Part shown: piece after piece, positions 11,301-21,303 of the stretch
How the letters are laid out: each line of letters starts with the position of its first letter
Position numbering within the stretch: position 1 is the first letter of the stretch
Source: Zoroaster sp. YZ-2022
Lineage: Eukaryota > Echinodermata > Asteroidea > Forcipulatida > Zoroasteridae
Direction: 5' to 3'
DNA: 64,000 bases
NCBI GenBank assembly: GCA_029582265.1
Contig: CM055830.1
Span: 22,242,163 to 22,306,162 of the forward strand
Program-made: the position numbers and the translations under genes
The notes under the pieces: generated by a model
The model's input: only the letters and a program-made list of their open reading frames with translations
What the model was told of the DNA's origin: nothing
The model's database searches: none

Positions 11301-14300
11301 ACTTCTGCACCAAGTTTGGGGGATTTTTTTGGCTTTCCAAAAATTCTGTAATAAGCTGAAACTTTCACATGTTGGCTGTTTAATGTATATGACATAAAAC
11401 ACAATAAAGGGGGCCACTTTGCATCCGTCATGTTAGGTAGTTTTTCCAATGGTTGTTATTTATTTTTAAGTACCTGAAACCGACCAAAAATTGTTTCAAC
11501 ATGTGAATGAACATGCAGGCTTATACTAGAACTAATTTGAGTTGATTTATTTTATTATTTTATTTTTTTTTAATTTATTTTTTTTACCCTCAAATTTCCA
11601 TAAAAATTGGACGGAAAAAGTTACCTCACTTTTCCGTCCATTTGTTGATGGAAATTTTAGGGTAATTAAAAAAATAATAGTAATAATCAACTCAAATTAT
11701 CTTTAGGATAAGCATGCATGTCTATTCAAATGTTGAAATTCTTTTTGGGTGGTTTCAGATATTTAAAAAAAAAATTACAACCATTAGAAAAACTGCTAAT
11801 GTGACGGTAGGAAAGTGGCCCCCTTTATTGTGTTTTATGTCATATCTTGATTCAACATGAGCGAGCATACTCATACATGTAGGAGCTGTTTTGCCAAGTA
11901 CCAATGTTGTACCTTCTAAGAAAATTGTGAATAATTTTTCACTAGTTTATCATGATTTTAGATATATATTGAACTGTCACAATTTCATTGTTTGATGATT
12001 GTTTTTACAACAAATGGAGCACAACCAGTATTGTATACGTACTTGAATACTAGCTACAAGTGTCAACAAGAGAGAACAGAACAGAGCAGACATACCTCAT
12101 AGAGATTTCTTAATGCAGGTGCCATCTTGTCTGGATGAATAGCCGACAATACAAATAGCATCGTGACGACATCCACATTGCATTCTGGAATACTGTCTCT
12201 CAACGGGTCGCTTGTAATGTCACACTGGAAGGCAGAGATCCTGGCTGGGTCATAGGCAACATTATCCTGACCAATGAATAAAACATTCAATTATTATGCT
12301 AAACTGAGTATTCACAACACTTTGTTTCCAGAAACAATGGATTTGGGCTATTCACATGATGAACGTTGTACTTATTCTAGACACTGACGTGCAAGTTCTC
12401 CAAATTACTTGGTGCAAAGCTGATGATGATATCAATCTTCCCAGGAAATTATTTTGTCTGAGGTGTCACTTTTAAGAAAAGTGAAATAATTTCTAGATTG
12501 AATTTTAGAAAGAGTTCTCTTTATGGAATGCCATGGTCGAGTGGTTTAATGCATCAGATTTGTGTTCTGATGGCCGAGTCGTCAGAATGTGGGTTCGAAT
12601 CCCGACCGCGACTGTGATAAATGGGTACCTGTGAGGGCAGAGTTGATTGTTGTGTTTGATTAGCCCTATGCACCAAAATGGCAGCAATTGAGCTGTATAC
12701 TCCCCAGGGAGCTAAGATGGTTTAAGGAATGATTTATGCACCTGATGAGCAGGGGTAATAATGTAATGCGTCTTGAGCACCAGTTTGGTGGATACGTGCG
12801 CTATATAAGTCCACATTATTATTTTCCAAAATTCCACATCAGAATGAATACAAACAATCTGAATTCATAAACAAAAATGTCCACAACTTTCTTGTTAACA
12901 CATTGTTTAACAAATATACCTCATAATTCAAAGAAAGTAAACTTACTCATGAAGGAAGTTTTTCCAACATAACCAACGTCGAGTTGTACCCCCAGTTCTT
13001 TTCAGAACTAATTACTACTCAATTGAGATTCTTACATGGTGTCACCGCAATTAGTCTTACTTAACATAACCAATGTTGTACCTTCCATTAAAAAACTATT
13101 AGAAAATAAATCTCCTAGCATATCACTACTGATATTTATGATCACATCCATTGACAACATATCTTCTTTTGCCAGCAAAAGAATGCTCAATAGTATACAA
13201 ATAATGAATGTTTATGAGTGAGAATATTTTCATGAGTTGAAGGAATGCAAAACATTCATTATTTGTTGTATATAACATCCAAGTAGATCTTTGTCATTTG
13301 ATTGGAGGATAAAACTATAAGAATAACCAAAATATACAAGATTGTATTCTGGCATCCACTACTTTATTTTTTGGCTTATGACGCATGGTTTGCTCGAATG
13401 GTTGTGTCTTGTCAAAAGAGGGTGTTTCGTACTGCTGTGTATATAACGCATGATGTGGTTGGTCTAGCATGTAAAAGATCAAATGGGATGGAACAAAAAT
13501 GCACGGTGAATGAAACCAAAATGCACAGTTTATGACGTAATAATAATAATGTGTGGACTTATATAGTGCACGTATCCACCAACTGAGTGGTGCTCAAGGC
13601 GCATTATATTATTACCCCTGCTCATAAGGCTCATAAGGCTCATAAATCATTCCTGAAACCATCTCAGCTCCCTGGGGAGCATACAGCTCAATTGCTGCAA
13701 TTGCTGCCAATATAGGGCTAATCAACCAACTCTGCCCTCACAGGTACCCATTTAACCCCTGGGTGGAGAGAAGCAATTATGGTTAAGTGTCTTGCTCAAG
13801 GACACAAGTGTCACGGCCGGGATTCGAACCCACATTCTGCTGCTAACACCAGAACTTGAGTCCGGTAAGCTAGACCGCTCGGCCACGACACTCCACGTAG
13901 CCATGTAATGGTTTGATTAACCCTCCTATAGGTTTAACACTCAAAGACACTCAAAATTTGTATGTCTCTCTTAACCCATTGACTTTGTGCAGTGCACTCA
14001 AATACATGCAAACACATGTGGCTGTGTGATAGGAGGTCAAACCCAAAGACACTCAAAAATGTGTATGTAACTCCCAACCCATTGACTTTGTGCAGTGCAC
14101 TCATACACAGCTGTGTGTGACTCTGTTGTTTGACCTACCAATTGGAAATGCACCCAAAAATACTCAAGTGACTGTCTGTGAGTGCCGTGCTGACTGGGCC
14201 AAATTTCAGCCTGGGCATAGGAGGGTTAATGAATGCCGCGTGACCTACAATCCTCCAATCAAATGACAAGGATCTACTTGGGTGTTATATACTCTGTAAA

Positions 14301-16429
14301 GGGTGCTATCAAAATGAATATGTCACATTATCTATAGATGCTTGTAATAATAAGGTGATAATCACCTTTACAAACTGCACAGCTCTTGGAGAGAAGTCAC
14401 AGGCATATACAAAGAGTTGTCTATTTTCCTCAAGGAGTGGGAAGACTGCATTACCCACACCACATCCCACTTCCAATAACACCCTCCGGCCTGGGTTTCC
14501 ACCTTCCTACATCAAGGAACACATTCATAAGGTTATCAGCTCAGACTTGCCCAATGGGAAGTCTGATGTATTCATGGTTGGTAAAACTTGTAGCTTTGCA
14601 TGGTGAGGATGATAAGTAAGACTAATTGCGGTGACACCATGTGGAATCTCAATTGAGTAGTAATTAGTTCTGAAAAGAACTGGTGGTACAACTCTGAGAT
14701 TCCACATGGTGTGGAATTGAGATTCCACATGGTGTCACCGCAATTAGTCTTACTTACGTATTCATGGTTTGTTTGATAAAAGTCAAAGTTAATCCAGGTG
14801 GCACAAAGCTGAACCAACTTCCAGCTGGCATGGCTGGGATTTATTCTCTTGCCTAGCCAATGCTGGTGTGGTTAGCCCTTGTTGAAAGGGAGGAAAATAT
14901 TGAAGTGCAACTATAAATCTGAATACATGTTCACTTTTTTTTCCTATTTGATTAAATTTTGCCCTACACCGATGTGTGTATAGCACTGCATACTCAGTGC
15001 TTTACAACACTCGTAAAACAATGAGTATGCAGTGCTGTACACATGTTGGTGTAAGGCAAAATCAGTTGTTTAACCCTTCTATAGGTTTAACACTCAAAGA
15101 CACTCAAAATTTGTATGTCTCTCTTAACCCATTGACTTTGTGCAGTGCACTCAAATACATGCAAGCACATGCAGCTGTGATAGGAGGTCAAACCCAAAGA
15201 CACTCAAAATTTGTATGTCACTCTCAACCCATTGACTTTGTGCAGTGCACTCAAATAAATGCAAGGACATGTGGCTAGGATAGGTCAAACCAAAACCACT
15301 CGACAGTACATACACAGCTCTGTGTGACTCTGTGGTTTGACCTACCAATTGGCAATGCAACCAAAAATACTCAAGTGACTGTCTGTGGGTGCCGTGCTGA
15401 CTGGGCCAAATTTCAGCATGGGCATAGGAGGGTTAACACCCGATAAGAATTTCATCAACCTATAATTATCACGTAATCCGCTGCTATATAGGATTCTAGC
15501 CGGCCAATCGTCATTGGGCAAGCTCAGTAGTCAAGAGGTTAAGACATCTGCACGTAGGTTTGAATCCCACCCGAATCGCCTGTGAAGTTTTTTCACAGAC
15601 ACTCGTAAAGCACTGAGTATGCAGTGCTATACACATGTCGGTGTAGGGCAAAATTAAATCAATTGTTTATCACCTGACGCAAGAATTTCATCAACCTGTA
15701 TTTTCTCGTAATTGACACTTTGAAAGAAACTGAAACGTCCACAGGTTGGTTTTTATGTATCTTAACTCTTATAAATTATTAATGCATTTACAGGCATTTT
15801 ACCAAAACTGTATACTAGGCTTACTGGATTTAAAAAGGTTTGATTTCATTGTTTAAAACAAATTCATGGTTCTACTTTCAATCAAAATTATGACAATGAC
15901 CCCCCCCCCAACTATACTCTTTAAATTTAATATTACAACAAATCTCAGGCAGCCATGGTCAAGTACAGTCAAGATCAGCCATTGATCACTTCGTGTTGAA
16001 ATGAGAATACATAAAATCTGAATGTATTTTTATCATTTTTCTTAATGACTATATGCATGTGTATGCATATCTCTTGATTCTTACAATTTGCATTTACAGA
16101 CATTTGAAAACAAAACTGGCTTTAAGATGGAAATCACGAGGAATACATTTTACCTTAGACTCAAACTCTGTAAGCTCCTCAAATTCCCTTGTTGTCCAAT
16201 GCCTATCCTTAAAGAAGTTAGTGGAGTTTCTCTTGTAGAACAAGTCCCAGTTTTTACAAGCCTCCCTCTCCAGTTTGCCTTGCTTGAACTCTGACACCAG
16301 CGTTGTATCCGAGTCTAGTTTCTTCCATTCGTCTTCTGTTAATTGTCGACATCTGTGGCCTTTCTCTTGATAAGGAGCCGAGACTTGAGAAGTTGCTGAT
16401 GCTAAGACTGGTGGTTCTGGTCTCTCCAT
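8194..16429 (-). CDS. METTL6: METTL6, tRNA N3-methylcytidine methyltransferase (gene span, 5 coding exons)
   Basis: This encodes an S-adenosylmethionine-dependent methyltransferase of the METTL2/6/8 (yeast Trm140/141) family. In animals METTL6 makes m3C at position 32 of serine tRNAs, with seryl-tRNA synthetase as partner. Coding exons on the minus strand are 16429-16154, 14506-14366, 12266-12096, 11183-11042 and 8345-8194. Their lengths (276, 141, 171, 142, 152) give an uninterrupted 293-aa protein, against 284 aa in human. N-terminal [16 protein letters not shown] (residues 63-78) is diagnostic of METTL6 rather than METTL2/8. SAM motif I is EVGCGVGN (104-111), ACDFSP follows at 127-132, then [26 protein letters not shown] and FYVRQDGTR. 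The start is the Met just inside a 3' splice site, giving an N-terminus like other METTL6 proteins; a 5' UTR exon must lie upstream. The introns are full of transposons but every splice site seen is GT-AG. It lies head to head with EAF. Confidence 0.95.
8525..9496. mobile_element. TTAA-flanked piggyBac-like MITE, enlarged by an internal insertion
   Basis: TTAA lies at 8521-8524 and 9497-9500. The ends are CCCTCCTAT in inverted orientation. The subterminal parts match the 0.3-kb copies at 13921, 15074, 25033 and 43836, but this copy is 972 bp because about 0.6 kb has been inserted inside. CCC-starting ends and a TTAA target are the piggyBac pattern. There is no transposase. Confidence 0.75.
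8693..9325. mobile_element. Insertion nested in the TTAA element
   Basis: This segment is absent from the shorter sister elements. It starts around GGGACGTGCACAGGG and ends around ATGTACGTGCCTG, with a third related motif (GGCCCGTGCACAGGAATAG) near 9112. Its class is unknown. Confidence 0.4.
9501..10279. other. METTL6 intron 4 sequence, no gene
   Basis: AT-rich intron. The part near 9520-9620 is a degenerate relative of the second SINE tail (AACAATTGAT, then an AGCACTG...CAGTG hairpin). Nothing else is recognised. Confidence 0.4.
10280..10640 (+). pseudogene. Penelope-like element, C-terminal coding fragment
   Basis: The plus-strand frame contains [20 protein letters not shown], then REAIEI and [14 protein letters not shown]. 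This pattern (D-W-x-NAK-I, W-xx-R-xx-EAI-I, then D-x-G-xx-IS-IW) is the C-terminal end of Penelope-like retroelement proteins, after the reverse transcriptase and GIY-YIG region. Only the last 80 or so residues remain, so it is a dead 5'-truncated copy in a METTL6 intron. The Thr/His-rich tail after it is low complexity. Confidence 0.7.
10660..10965 (+). repeat. Penelope-like terminal region with hammerhead-like hairpin
   Basis: Right after the coding fragment, CTGAAGA (10664-10670), a 6-bp stem GATTAG/CTAATC and GAAAC (10690-10694) form a hairpin. It resembles the CUGANGA...GAAA core of hammerhead ribozymes, with one extra base before the stem. Further on, CAGTTCTTTTCAGAAC and CACATGGTGTTACCGCAA recur in separate copies at 12975, 14610 and 32441. 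Confidence 0.45.
11042..11183 (-). CDS. METTL6: METTL6 coding exon 4
   Basis: Encodes residues 197-243 plus one base of the next codon: acceptor ATGTACAG, donor GTATGTGA. Contains [15 protein letters not shown] and [15 protein letters not shown], near identical to vertebrate METTL6. Confidence 0.92.
11387..11845. repeat. Long foldback (inverted repeat) in METTL6 intron 3
   Basis: Two imperfect arms of about 200 bp or more face each other. ATATGACATAAAACACAATA at the left pairs with its reverse complement at the right, and the inner arms pair around GACGGAAAA...TTTTCCGTC near 11610-11640. No coding capacity. It is probably a foldback or MITE-type element whose transcript would make a long hairpin. 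Confidence 0.75.
12096..12266 (-). CDS. METTL6: METTL6 coding exon 3
   Basis: Encodes residues 140-196, phase 0: acceptor CATTGGTCAG, donor GTATGTCT. Contains FQCDIT and [13 protein letters not shown], the post-motif II/III core of the Rossmann fold. Confidence 0.92.
12526..12823 (+). mobile_element. tRNA-Leu-derived SINE, monomeric copy
   Basis: The head has an A-box-like GGTCGAGTGGT and a B box GGGTTCGAATCCC. The body has ATGGCAGCAATTGAGCTGTA and CTCCCCAGGGAGCT, and the tail ends in GCGCTATATAAGTCCACATTATTATT. It lies in METTL6 intron 2. Confidence 0.75.
12975..13066. repeat. Penelope-type terminal repeat fragment
   Basis: Contains GAGTTGTACCCCCAGTTC, TTTTCAGAACTAATTACTAC and CATGGTGTCACCGCAATTAG, also seen at 14610 and 32441 and, diverged, after the Penelope-like fragment at 10800-10920. 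Confidence 0.5.
13543..13895 (-). mobile_element. tRNA-Leu-derived SINE
   Basis: Minus-oriented. The tail starts AATAATAATAATGTGTGGAC and the tRNA-like head ends at the complement of GTGTCGTGGCCGAGCGGTCT. The B box GGGTTCGAATCCC is intact. Confidence 0.8.
13921..14225. mobile_element. TTAA-flanked piggyBac-like MITE
   Basis: TTAA at 13917-13920 and 14226-14229. Ends are CCCTCCTATAGGTTTAACAC and the complement of CCCTCCTATGCCCAGGC. The interior contains two or three tandem copies of a module with ACTCAAAGACACTCAAAATT and CCATTGACTTTGTGCAGTGC. Confidence 0.8.
14366..14506 (-). CDS. METTL6: METTL6 coding exon 2 (SAM motif I)
   Basis: Encodes residues 93-139 in phase 0 at both ends: acceptor TTGATGTAG, donor GTGATTATC. 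Contains EVGCGVGN and YACDFSPRA. Confidence 0.92.
14610..14757. repeat. Penelope-type terminal repeat, inverted pair
   Basis: Starts GTAAGACTAATTGCGGTGAC and ends with its reverse complement. Between them are AATTAGTTCTGAAAAGAACT and two copies of TTGAGATTCCACATGGTG. This matches the repeats at 12975 and 32441. Confidence 0.55.
14957..15063. repeat. Inverted pair of second-SINE tails
   Basis: ATTTTGCCCTACACCGATGT runs into GCACTGCATACTCAGTGC. The complementary version with ATGAGTATGCAGTGCTGTAC follows head to head, giving a hairpin of about 107 bp. The single form occurs at 15600-15650. Confidence 0.6.
15074..15432. mobile_element. TTAA-flanked piggyBac-like MITE
   Basis: TTAA at 15070-15073 and 15433-15436. 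Ends are CCCTTCTATAGGTTTAACAC and the complement of CCCTCCTATGCCCATGC. Same internal module as at 13921, in two to three copies. Confidence 0.8.
15510..15690 (+). mobile_element. Second tRNA-type SINE family
   Basis: An A-box-like AAGCTCAGTAGTCAAGAGGT is followed by a B-box-like AGGTTTGAATCCCA. A 3' region then carries an AGCACTGAGTATGCAGTGCT hairpin and GGGCAAAATTAAATCAATTG. The source tRNA was not identified. Confidence 0.5.
15693..16153. other. METTL6 intron 1 proximal part
   Basis: Non-coding, with a poly-C run near 15901. No element is recognised. Confidence 0.4.
16154..16429 (-). CDS. METTL6: METTL6 coding exon 1
   Basis: Encodes residues 1-92, ending TEFESK before the donor GTAAAATG. 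The acceptor TTTTGACAG lies 4 bp upstream of the ATG. Carries the conserved FFKDRHW segment, which helps bind tRNA and SAM in the family. Confidence 0.92.
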
Positions 16430-16520
16430 TGTTCTGTCAAAACAGGGTACATGAGAGGAATCAAATGTTAATAACATGCACAAAGTGCAATGGCCTACAG
16501 TAACCCAGTCTTTATCTCCC

Positions 16521-16684
16521 AAAACCATGGTAAAATCATGGGTAAACCATGGTAAAATCACGGGTAAAACCATGGTAAAATCATGGGTAAACCATGGTAA
16601 AATCATGGGTAAACCATGGTAAACCATGGTAAAATCATGGGTAAACCATGGTAAAATCATGTGTAAAACCATGGTAAAACATTT
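16521..16684. repeat. Tandem 22-bp repeat centred on CCATGG
   Basis: Eight copies of an AACCATGGTAAAATCATGGG-type unit, spaced 22 bp apart except for one shortened 10-bp step. It lies about 90 bp upstream (minus strand) of the METTL6 start codon, just inside the preceding intron. Minus-strand translation across it is repetitive and not a gene. Confidence 0.8.
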
Positions 16685-18298
16685 TAACATTGTTTACCCA
16701 GTCAAATGGAACTGTTCACCTTTAGAGATGTCAATAGTGTCCACAGCAATGCATTCAATTAAATTCAATTCTTTAATTTGAAGTCATAGTGAAATATTGG
16801 TATGATCATGGTATATTGCACACTGGGTAACCAAAAACAAATCACCTCGGGGACTGCGGGGAGGGTCACAGCAGGGAGTATAATGAATGGTCAGGACAAG
16901 TGTATAAACCCAAACATAAAACAAATACAAATAATAAATCAACTTTAATTAATGTTGAATGATGATGGTTGCTAAAAATCAAAGTCAATCCCCTTCCATT
17001 AGACCAAAACAAATTCTCGCGCATCGGCAACTCAGCATTTTTAGTTTCCTTTTTTGGGGCTATGAAAAGATGTCCAATTGCAGCTAAAATTGCTGGATCA
17101 ATTAGAATTCTGTCTTTTAAGTGACTTTAAATGACATATACTTTGTGTATTGGAAATTTGATCTGGTTCCAATAACTGCATACATATTTCACTGGTTGGC
17201 AAAAAAAAAAAGATTACCAGAAACCGGAGACTTTTTTTGGAAACCACACAAATGGAAGAATTCTCAGCCGATTTCTGGCCGACAGTTATTCTATTTTATT
17301 TGTCATGAACAGGATTTGCAATGTACTTGTTTAGGCAAACTCATCACCAACATCACCAATTACCGAAACCTGGCCAAAATAGGCATGTGACACATGTCAC
17401 CCCAAAAATTAGCTGTAATCAAAACAAAAATATCTTAATTAAGTTTTCATAATGGTACATTTTAGTTTTTGTTTCATTGAAATCCGATAAAGCGTCAAAA
17501 AGTTAAATTATTAGCGTTTTAGTTTTCACTATTTGTGGCCCTGTACTGTACATGTACATGTAGGTATAGGACTGACGGTAGTCAGTTAAAAATGCCCTCC
17601 ATCTGTAGTTGTAAGTCATTAGTATGTGCATACTTCATCATTTCTAAATTGAAGACATATCATCACATTGAACACTATTTTACAATTATGTTGATGAAAA
17701 AAAAAAAAATTAAAACACCAAATTTGCATATAATTTGCATATGTAAATTTGCATATGTAAATGTTATATGCAAATTCACATATATGCTAATTACCAAATC
17801 TAATTAATGTGATAATAAACATTTTATATATGTATATTTAATTTCTGCTGTATGATCGAACAAAGAACAAAAATCACAGGGTCATGAACTTACAATGTAG
17901 CTTTATAAGTATGCAGTATAAGTAATTATTGTAAACGACACACATTAGGTACACACTGCACACCATAAATAATACATTCAAATACATACAAAGGTAAGCT
18001 AACTTCTACACAGGAAAGTAATGTATTTGGGTCGTAAACATTAAATTGGACTTGCATTGTAGTATGTAAATTAAGACAAATTAAGACTAATTAGTGTAAA
18101 TGACACACAGTTGGTGCATCAGTACATCATCAAATAGTATGTATTCAAATACATAATAATGTTGCTTTTTGAAGATAAATTCTATACTGGACAGTAAATG
18201 CATATTTATGTTTCCGAGTCCCAATACAAAGAACACCTTGGGAAATGTTTGATGATAAGAGATTGAACTGGTATCCATTGATGTTGATGGCCTACTAC
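16685..18298. other. No gene recognised; contains an octamer cluster
   Basis: AT-rich intergenic or intronic DNA upstream of the METTL6 coding start. The one distinct feature is the ATTTGCAT cluster at 17722-17775. Confidence 0.4.
17722..17775. promoter_or_regulatory. Cluster of four POU octamer motifs
   Basis: Perfect ATTTGCAT at 17722-17729, 17733-17740 and 17747-17754, and the reverse form ATGCAAAT at 17768-17775. Octamers are POU-domain factor sites. They lie between METTL6 and EAF; function is inference and a simple AT-rich expansion is possible. Confidence 0.3.
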
Positions 18299-18370
18299 CT
18301 GCATCCTCAATGGTCCCCTGAATACATTCAACGAGAGCAACATTTGCTACTGGTGTTTCAAACCAGTGAT
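18299..18370 (-). CDS. Candidate exon C of an unrecognised gene
   Basis: A 72-bp open segment between acceptor TTTCTCTGCAG and donor GTAGTAGG, entered in phase 1 and left in phase 1. It encodes DHWFETPVANVALVECIQ followed by GTIEDA. It fits in frame after the candidate exon at 19642-19768. I do not recognise the family. No continuation in frame with METTL6 exon 1 was found: joining directly to it meets a stop after about ten codons. Confidence 0.4.
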
Positions 18371-18747
18371 CTGCAGAGAAAAATAAAAAATAATGCAAAT
18401 AAAAACTGTTATCTTTATTTGTATATATTTTTTTTTAAATTAGCAATTTTGGTTTCTTTATTTGAAAAACTTAATTAGTTAACAACAAAACTTGTATTTA
18501 ATATTTTTAAAAGAAAACAAAAATGGAATTGCTTGTGAAATTTCACAGAAAAGAAGATGCCTCAAGAATGAAAAAAAAAATGGAAATGGGCCAAGAAAAA
18601 ACTTATAAATAATTATTAAAATTATCTAACCAAGATTAGAAAAAAAGAAACACAAAACTAAACCGTTACAAGTACCTAGTCTATAGTTTTAAGATGAGTA
18701 GCCGTACAATTTATTTATTCATTGCTGTGAAACGTGGGGGAGAAGTA

Positions 18748-19521
18748 CACTCACTGGCCAAAAGTATTGCAACATGCTCAAAATAGCACTTTACAGTAAC
18801 AGGTGAGATGATCATTGTTCACGGTGGTTTCACGGCAAATTCACAGCGCTCTCAAGAATTAATGAGCTGCCCCAAAACTGCCACAAGAAGTTCATGGCAA
18901 GTTCATGGCATTTTCACGGCGAAGGAATCCCAAGAGTATTTCATGGTGTTTTCACGGTGTTGTGTCGTCGTGAAAATGCCATGAACTATTTATTTCACAG
19001 TAAAACAGATTTTCATGGCATTTTCAGGGTAAAGTTATTCACTTGTATCCTTGAGCAAGGTACTTAACCATAATTGCTTCGTCCTTCGGATGGGACGTAA
19101 AGCCGTAGGTCCCGTGTGTTGTATAATGCACGTAAAGTGGATTGTCGTGGCCGAGCGGTCTAGCGCACTGAACTCAAGTTCTGGTGTTGCCAGCAGCAGA
19201 GTGTGGGTTCGAGCCCCAGCCGTGACACCTGTGTCCTTGAGCAAGACACTTAACCATAATTGCTTCTCTCCACCCAGGGGTTAATGGGTACCTGTGAAGG
19301 CAGAGATGGTTTGCTCTATATGCGCTAGAAATGGCAGCAATTGAGCTGTATACTCCCCAGGGAGCTGAGATGGTTTCAGAAATGATTTATGAGCCTTATG
19401 AGCCTTATGAGCAGGGATAATAATATAATGCGCCTTGAGCGCCACTTAGTTGGTGGATACGTGCGCTATATAAATCTATACATTATTATTATTATTATTA
19501 TAATGTTATGGCCACTGAGTG
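18748..19521. mobile_element. Tc1/mariner-like TIR element containing a SINE
   Basis: TA at 18746-18747 and 19522-19523 flank inverted ends CACTCACTGGCCAAAAGT and CACTCAGTGGCCATAAC. The interior has many TTCACGG/TTCATGG variants. Its right half is a SINE inserted later. TA duplication and this end type point to Tc1/mariner. No transposase. Confidence 0.55.
19036..19503 (+). mobile_element. tRNA-Leu-derived SINE, dimeric and 5'-truncated
   Basis: Starts within the first unit (TATCCTTGAGCAAGGTACTT), then carries a full second tRNA-like head (GTGGCCGAGCGGTCTA, ACTCAAGTTCTGGT, GGGTTCGAGCCCC), the common body and an ATTATTATT tail. The same layout is complete at 27767. Confidence 0.8.
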
Positions 19522-19641
19522 TAGCTTACATATTCAACAAGCAAAGACATGTATGTGTGTAAAATTATGGAGGAAGAAAACCCAGTTTTGTTTTGCGAAT
19601 AAATGAAGTATAATTTGAATTGAAAGCAATAAACCATTTAC

Positions 19642-19768
19642 CTGGAATGCTGTTCTCAAAGACAAGACTGTCCACTTCTTTATTCCAGCCACTCAGTTCA
19701 TACTTTTCAACTTCTGATGAAGTTTTGAGTGCTACGTGGTGCTTGATTCTGCCATCTTGGATCGTGGC
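19642..19768 (-). CDS. Candidate exon B of an unrecognised gene
   Basis: A 127-bp open segment between acceptor GGAAATCCAG and donor GTAAATGG. It starts in phase 0 and ends with one extra base that fits exon C. It encodes ATIQDGRIKHHVALKTSSEV, then EKYELSGWNKEVDSLVFENS and IP. The composition looks like ordinary protein rather than repeat. An alternative reading from the internal ATG (MAESSTT) stops at once. Confidence 0.4.
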
Positions 19769-21303
19769 CTGGATTTCCCGCGTTCAAGGCTGCACCAAAA
19801 AACAGCTTTTGCTATATGTTCCTCACAACAAAAAATTATTTTTAAAACATGAAACAACCCATTAATGATCAGTTTTTATTAATAGGATGTTGATATGAGA
19901 TTTTTTTTATAGTTCTTCATTTTTTATTATTCAATCAAAGTTTTCAAATAAGATTTTGTATAAATTCTAGAAAAATTTGGACTTATCAACCTTTGGTAAA
20001 TGTTTGGTATTCATTAGTCTCCTCATACATATTAAAATCAAGACGTTATTGATCAAGCAACACATAGCAAAATGGTATTTTCCGAAGACCTTCATAGAGG
20101 CGCAGACTACCAAACAGAATTTTTTATGAATGGGATTTTTATACACGATCATTGCGAACATAGAGGGTGTTTTTTTTGTGTGAGTGACATGCCTACAAAA
20201 AATTCACCCTTTCTGATCAAAAAAGCCCAACCCCATGCATGTCCACACATTATTCACCCAAAGTTGTTTAACCACTGATTTTACCAGATACAAATATTAA
20301 GGGATGTACAGGTACATGACCTCAATTTTTGTTTTCATGAACATCTGTGATTTTATTGTTTTATGCTGTCAATGAGCTGTTGTCTGTGGAAATCAAAACA
20401 TATGAATGCTTTGCATTTGTAATGATTTTTTAAACTACCTGTAATACTGATCCTCAAAATGGACATATTCCTCATAGAATAAACGAACGAAGACTACTTA
20501 CAATGTAATTCATTGATGTTTACTTCATCAGTAGTGGAAAATTATTGAGAAAATGAAACATTAATATTATGATTATGAAAAGAAATCTATTATTTGACAA
20601 AATGTTACCAGTATTTTTACATATTTCAAAGTTTTAAAGAACTTTTTGCAAAATTTTTAACCACCTTCCATTTTATTGGTCTTTCAAGAATATTGATTAA
20701 AAGTTTTGAGACCTTCTCCAAATTATACCATTTTATTTTTAAAATGTTAAAAAAACAATTTAACAACCATCTGGAATAAGATGAAACATGATTCAACTGT
20801 TTTTCTTCTAGGGTACATTTTTTTGTGACCCCATAAACTTTTCCAGTTTGGGGTGAGTCATTATACCAACATCAATTTTTTGATGAAAAAATTCTGTGCG
20901 TGTCAAAAAATGGCGCTCAAGAAGATGCGTATGATCACGCATTGAAATTCAGCATATTACAAGAGAATCCTTCACTGAAACAAACTGAAACACCAAATTT
21001 CTCATTTCATTTATAAGTTACCGTCCAGTTGATTATATAACCTTAGGTGCGTCATTGTCTTTGTATCTTGTCAGTCTGTCCTTTGTTTGTGTTTTTTGTC
21101 TGTCTGGCTATTTTTAACAAGCTTCCGCTTATGTAAACAGCCCCATGCTCTATTTAATTCATTTATTTTGCTATTAATTTGATATTTACTGCTTCCTTAA
21201 TGCACTTTTAATTAGCTAGATTCACAATACAAACTATAGAGGACGCCCTTCATAAGATGCATTTTCCCATGCAAATGTTGTGACCTGCCTCCGCGCGAAC
21301 TAC
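19769..21303. other. No gene recognised
   Basis: Very AT-rich with poly-T/A runs. Treated as an intron of the candidate gene or as intergenic DNA. Confidence 0.4.

Larger units (their letters stand above)
13268..14292. mobile_element. TIR element of unknown class, split by two later insertions
   Basis: Arms of about 40 bp at 13268-13310 and 14250-14292 are inverted copies (GTATATAACATCCAAGTAGA against its reverse complement). Inside lie a minus-strand SINE and a TTAA MITE, showing it is older than both. Confidence 0.6.

Noticed and set aside
16094..16690. METTL6 first exon extending to 16690 on the minus strand
   Set aside because: The upstream part translates the CCATGG tandem repeat. An acceptor TTTTGACAG lies just before the Met at 16429, and the homologous N-terminus fits that start.
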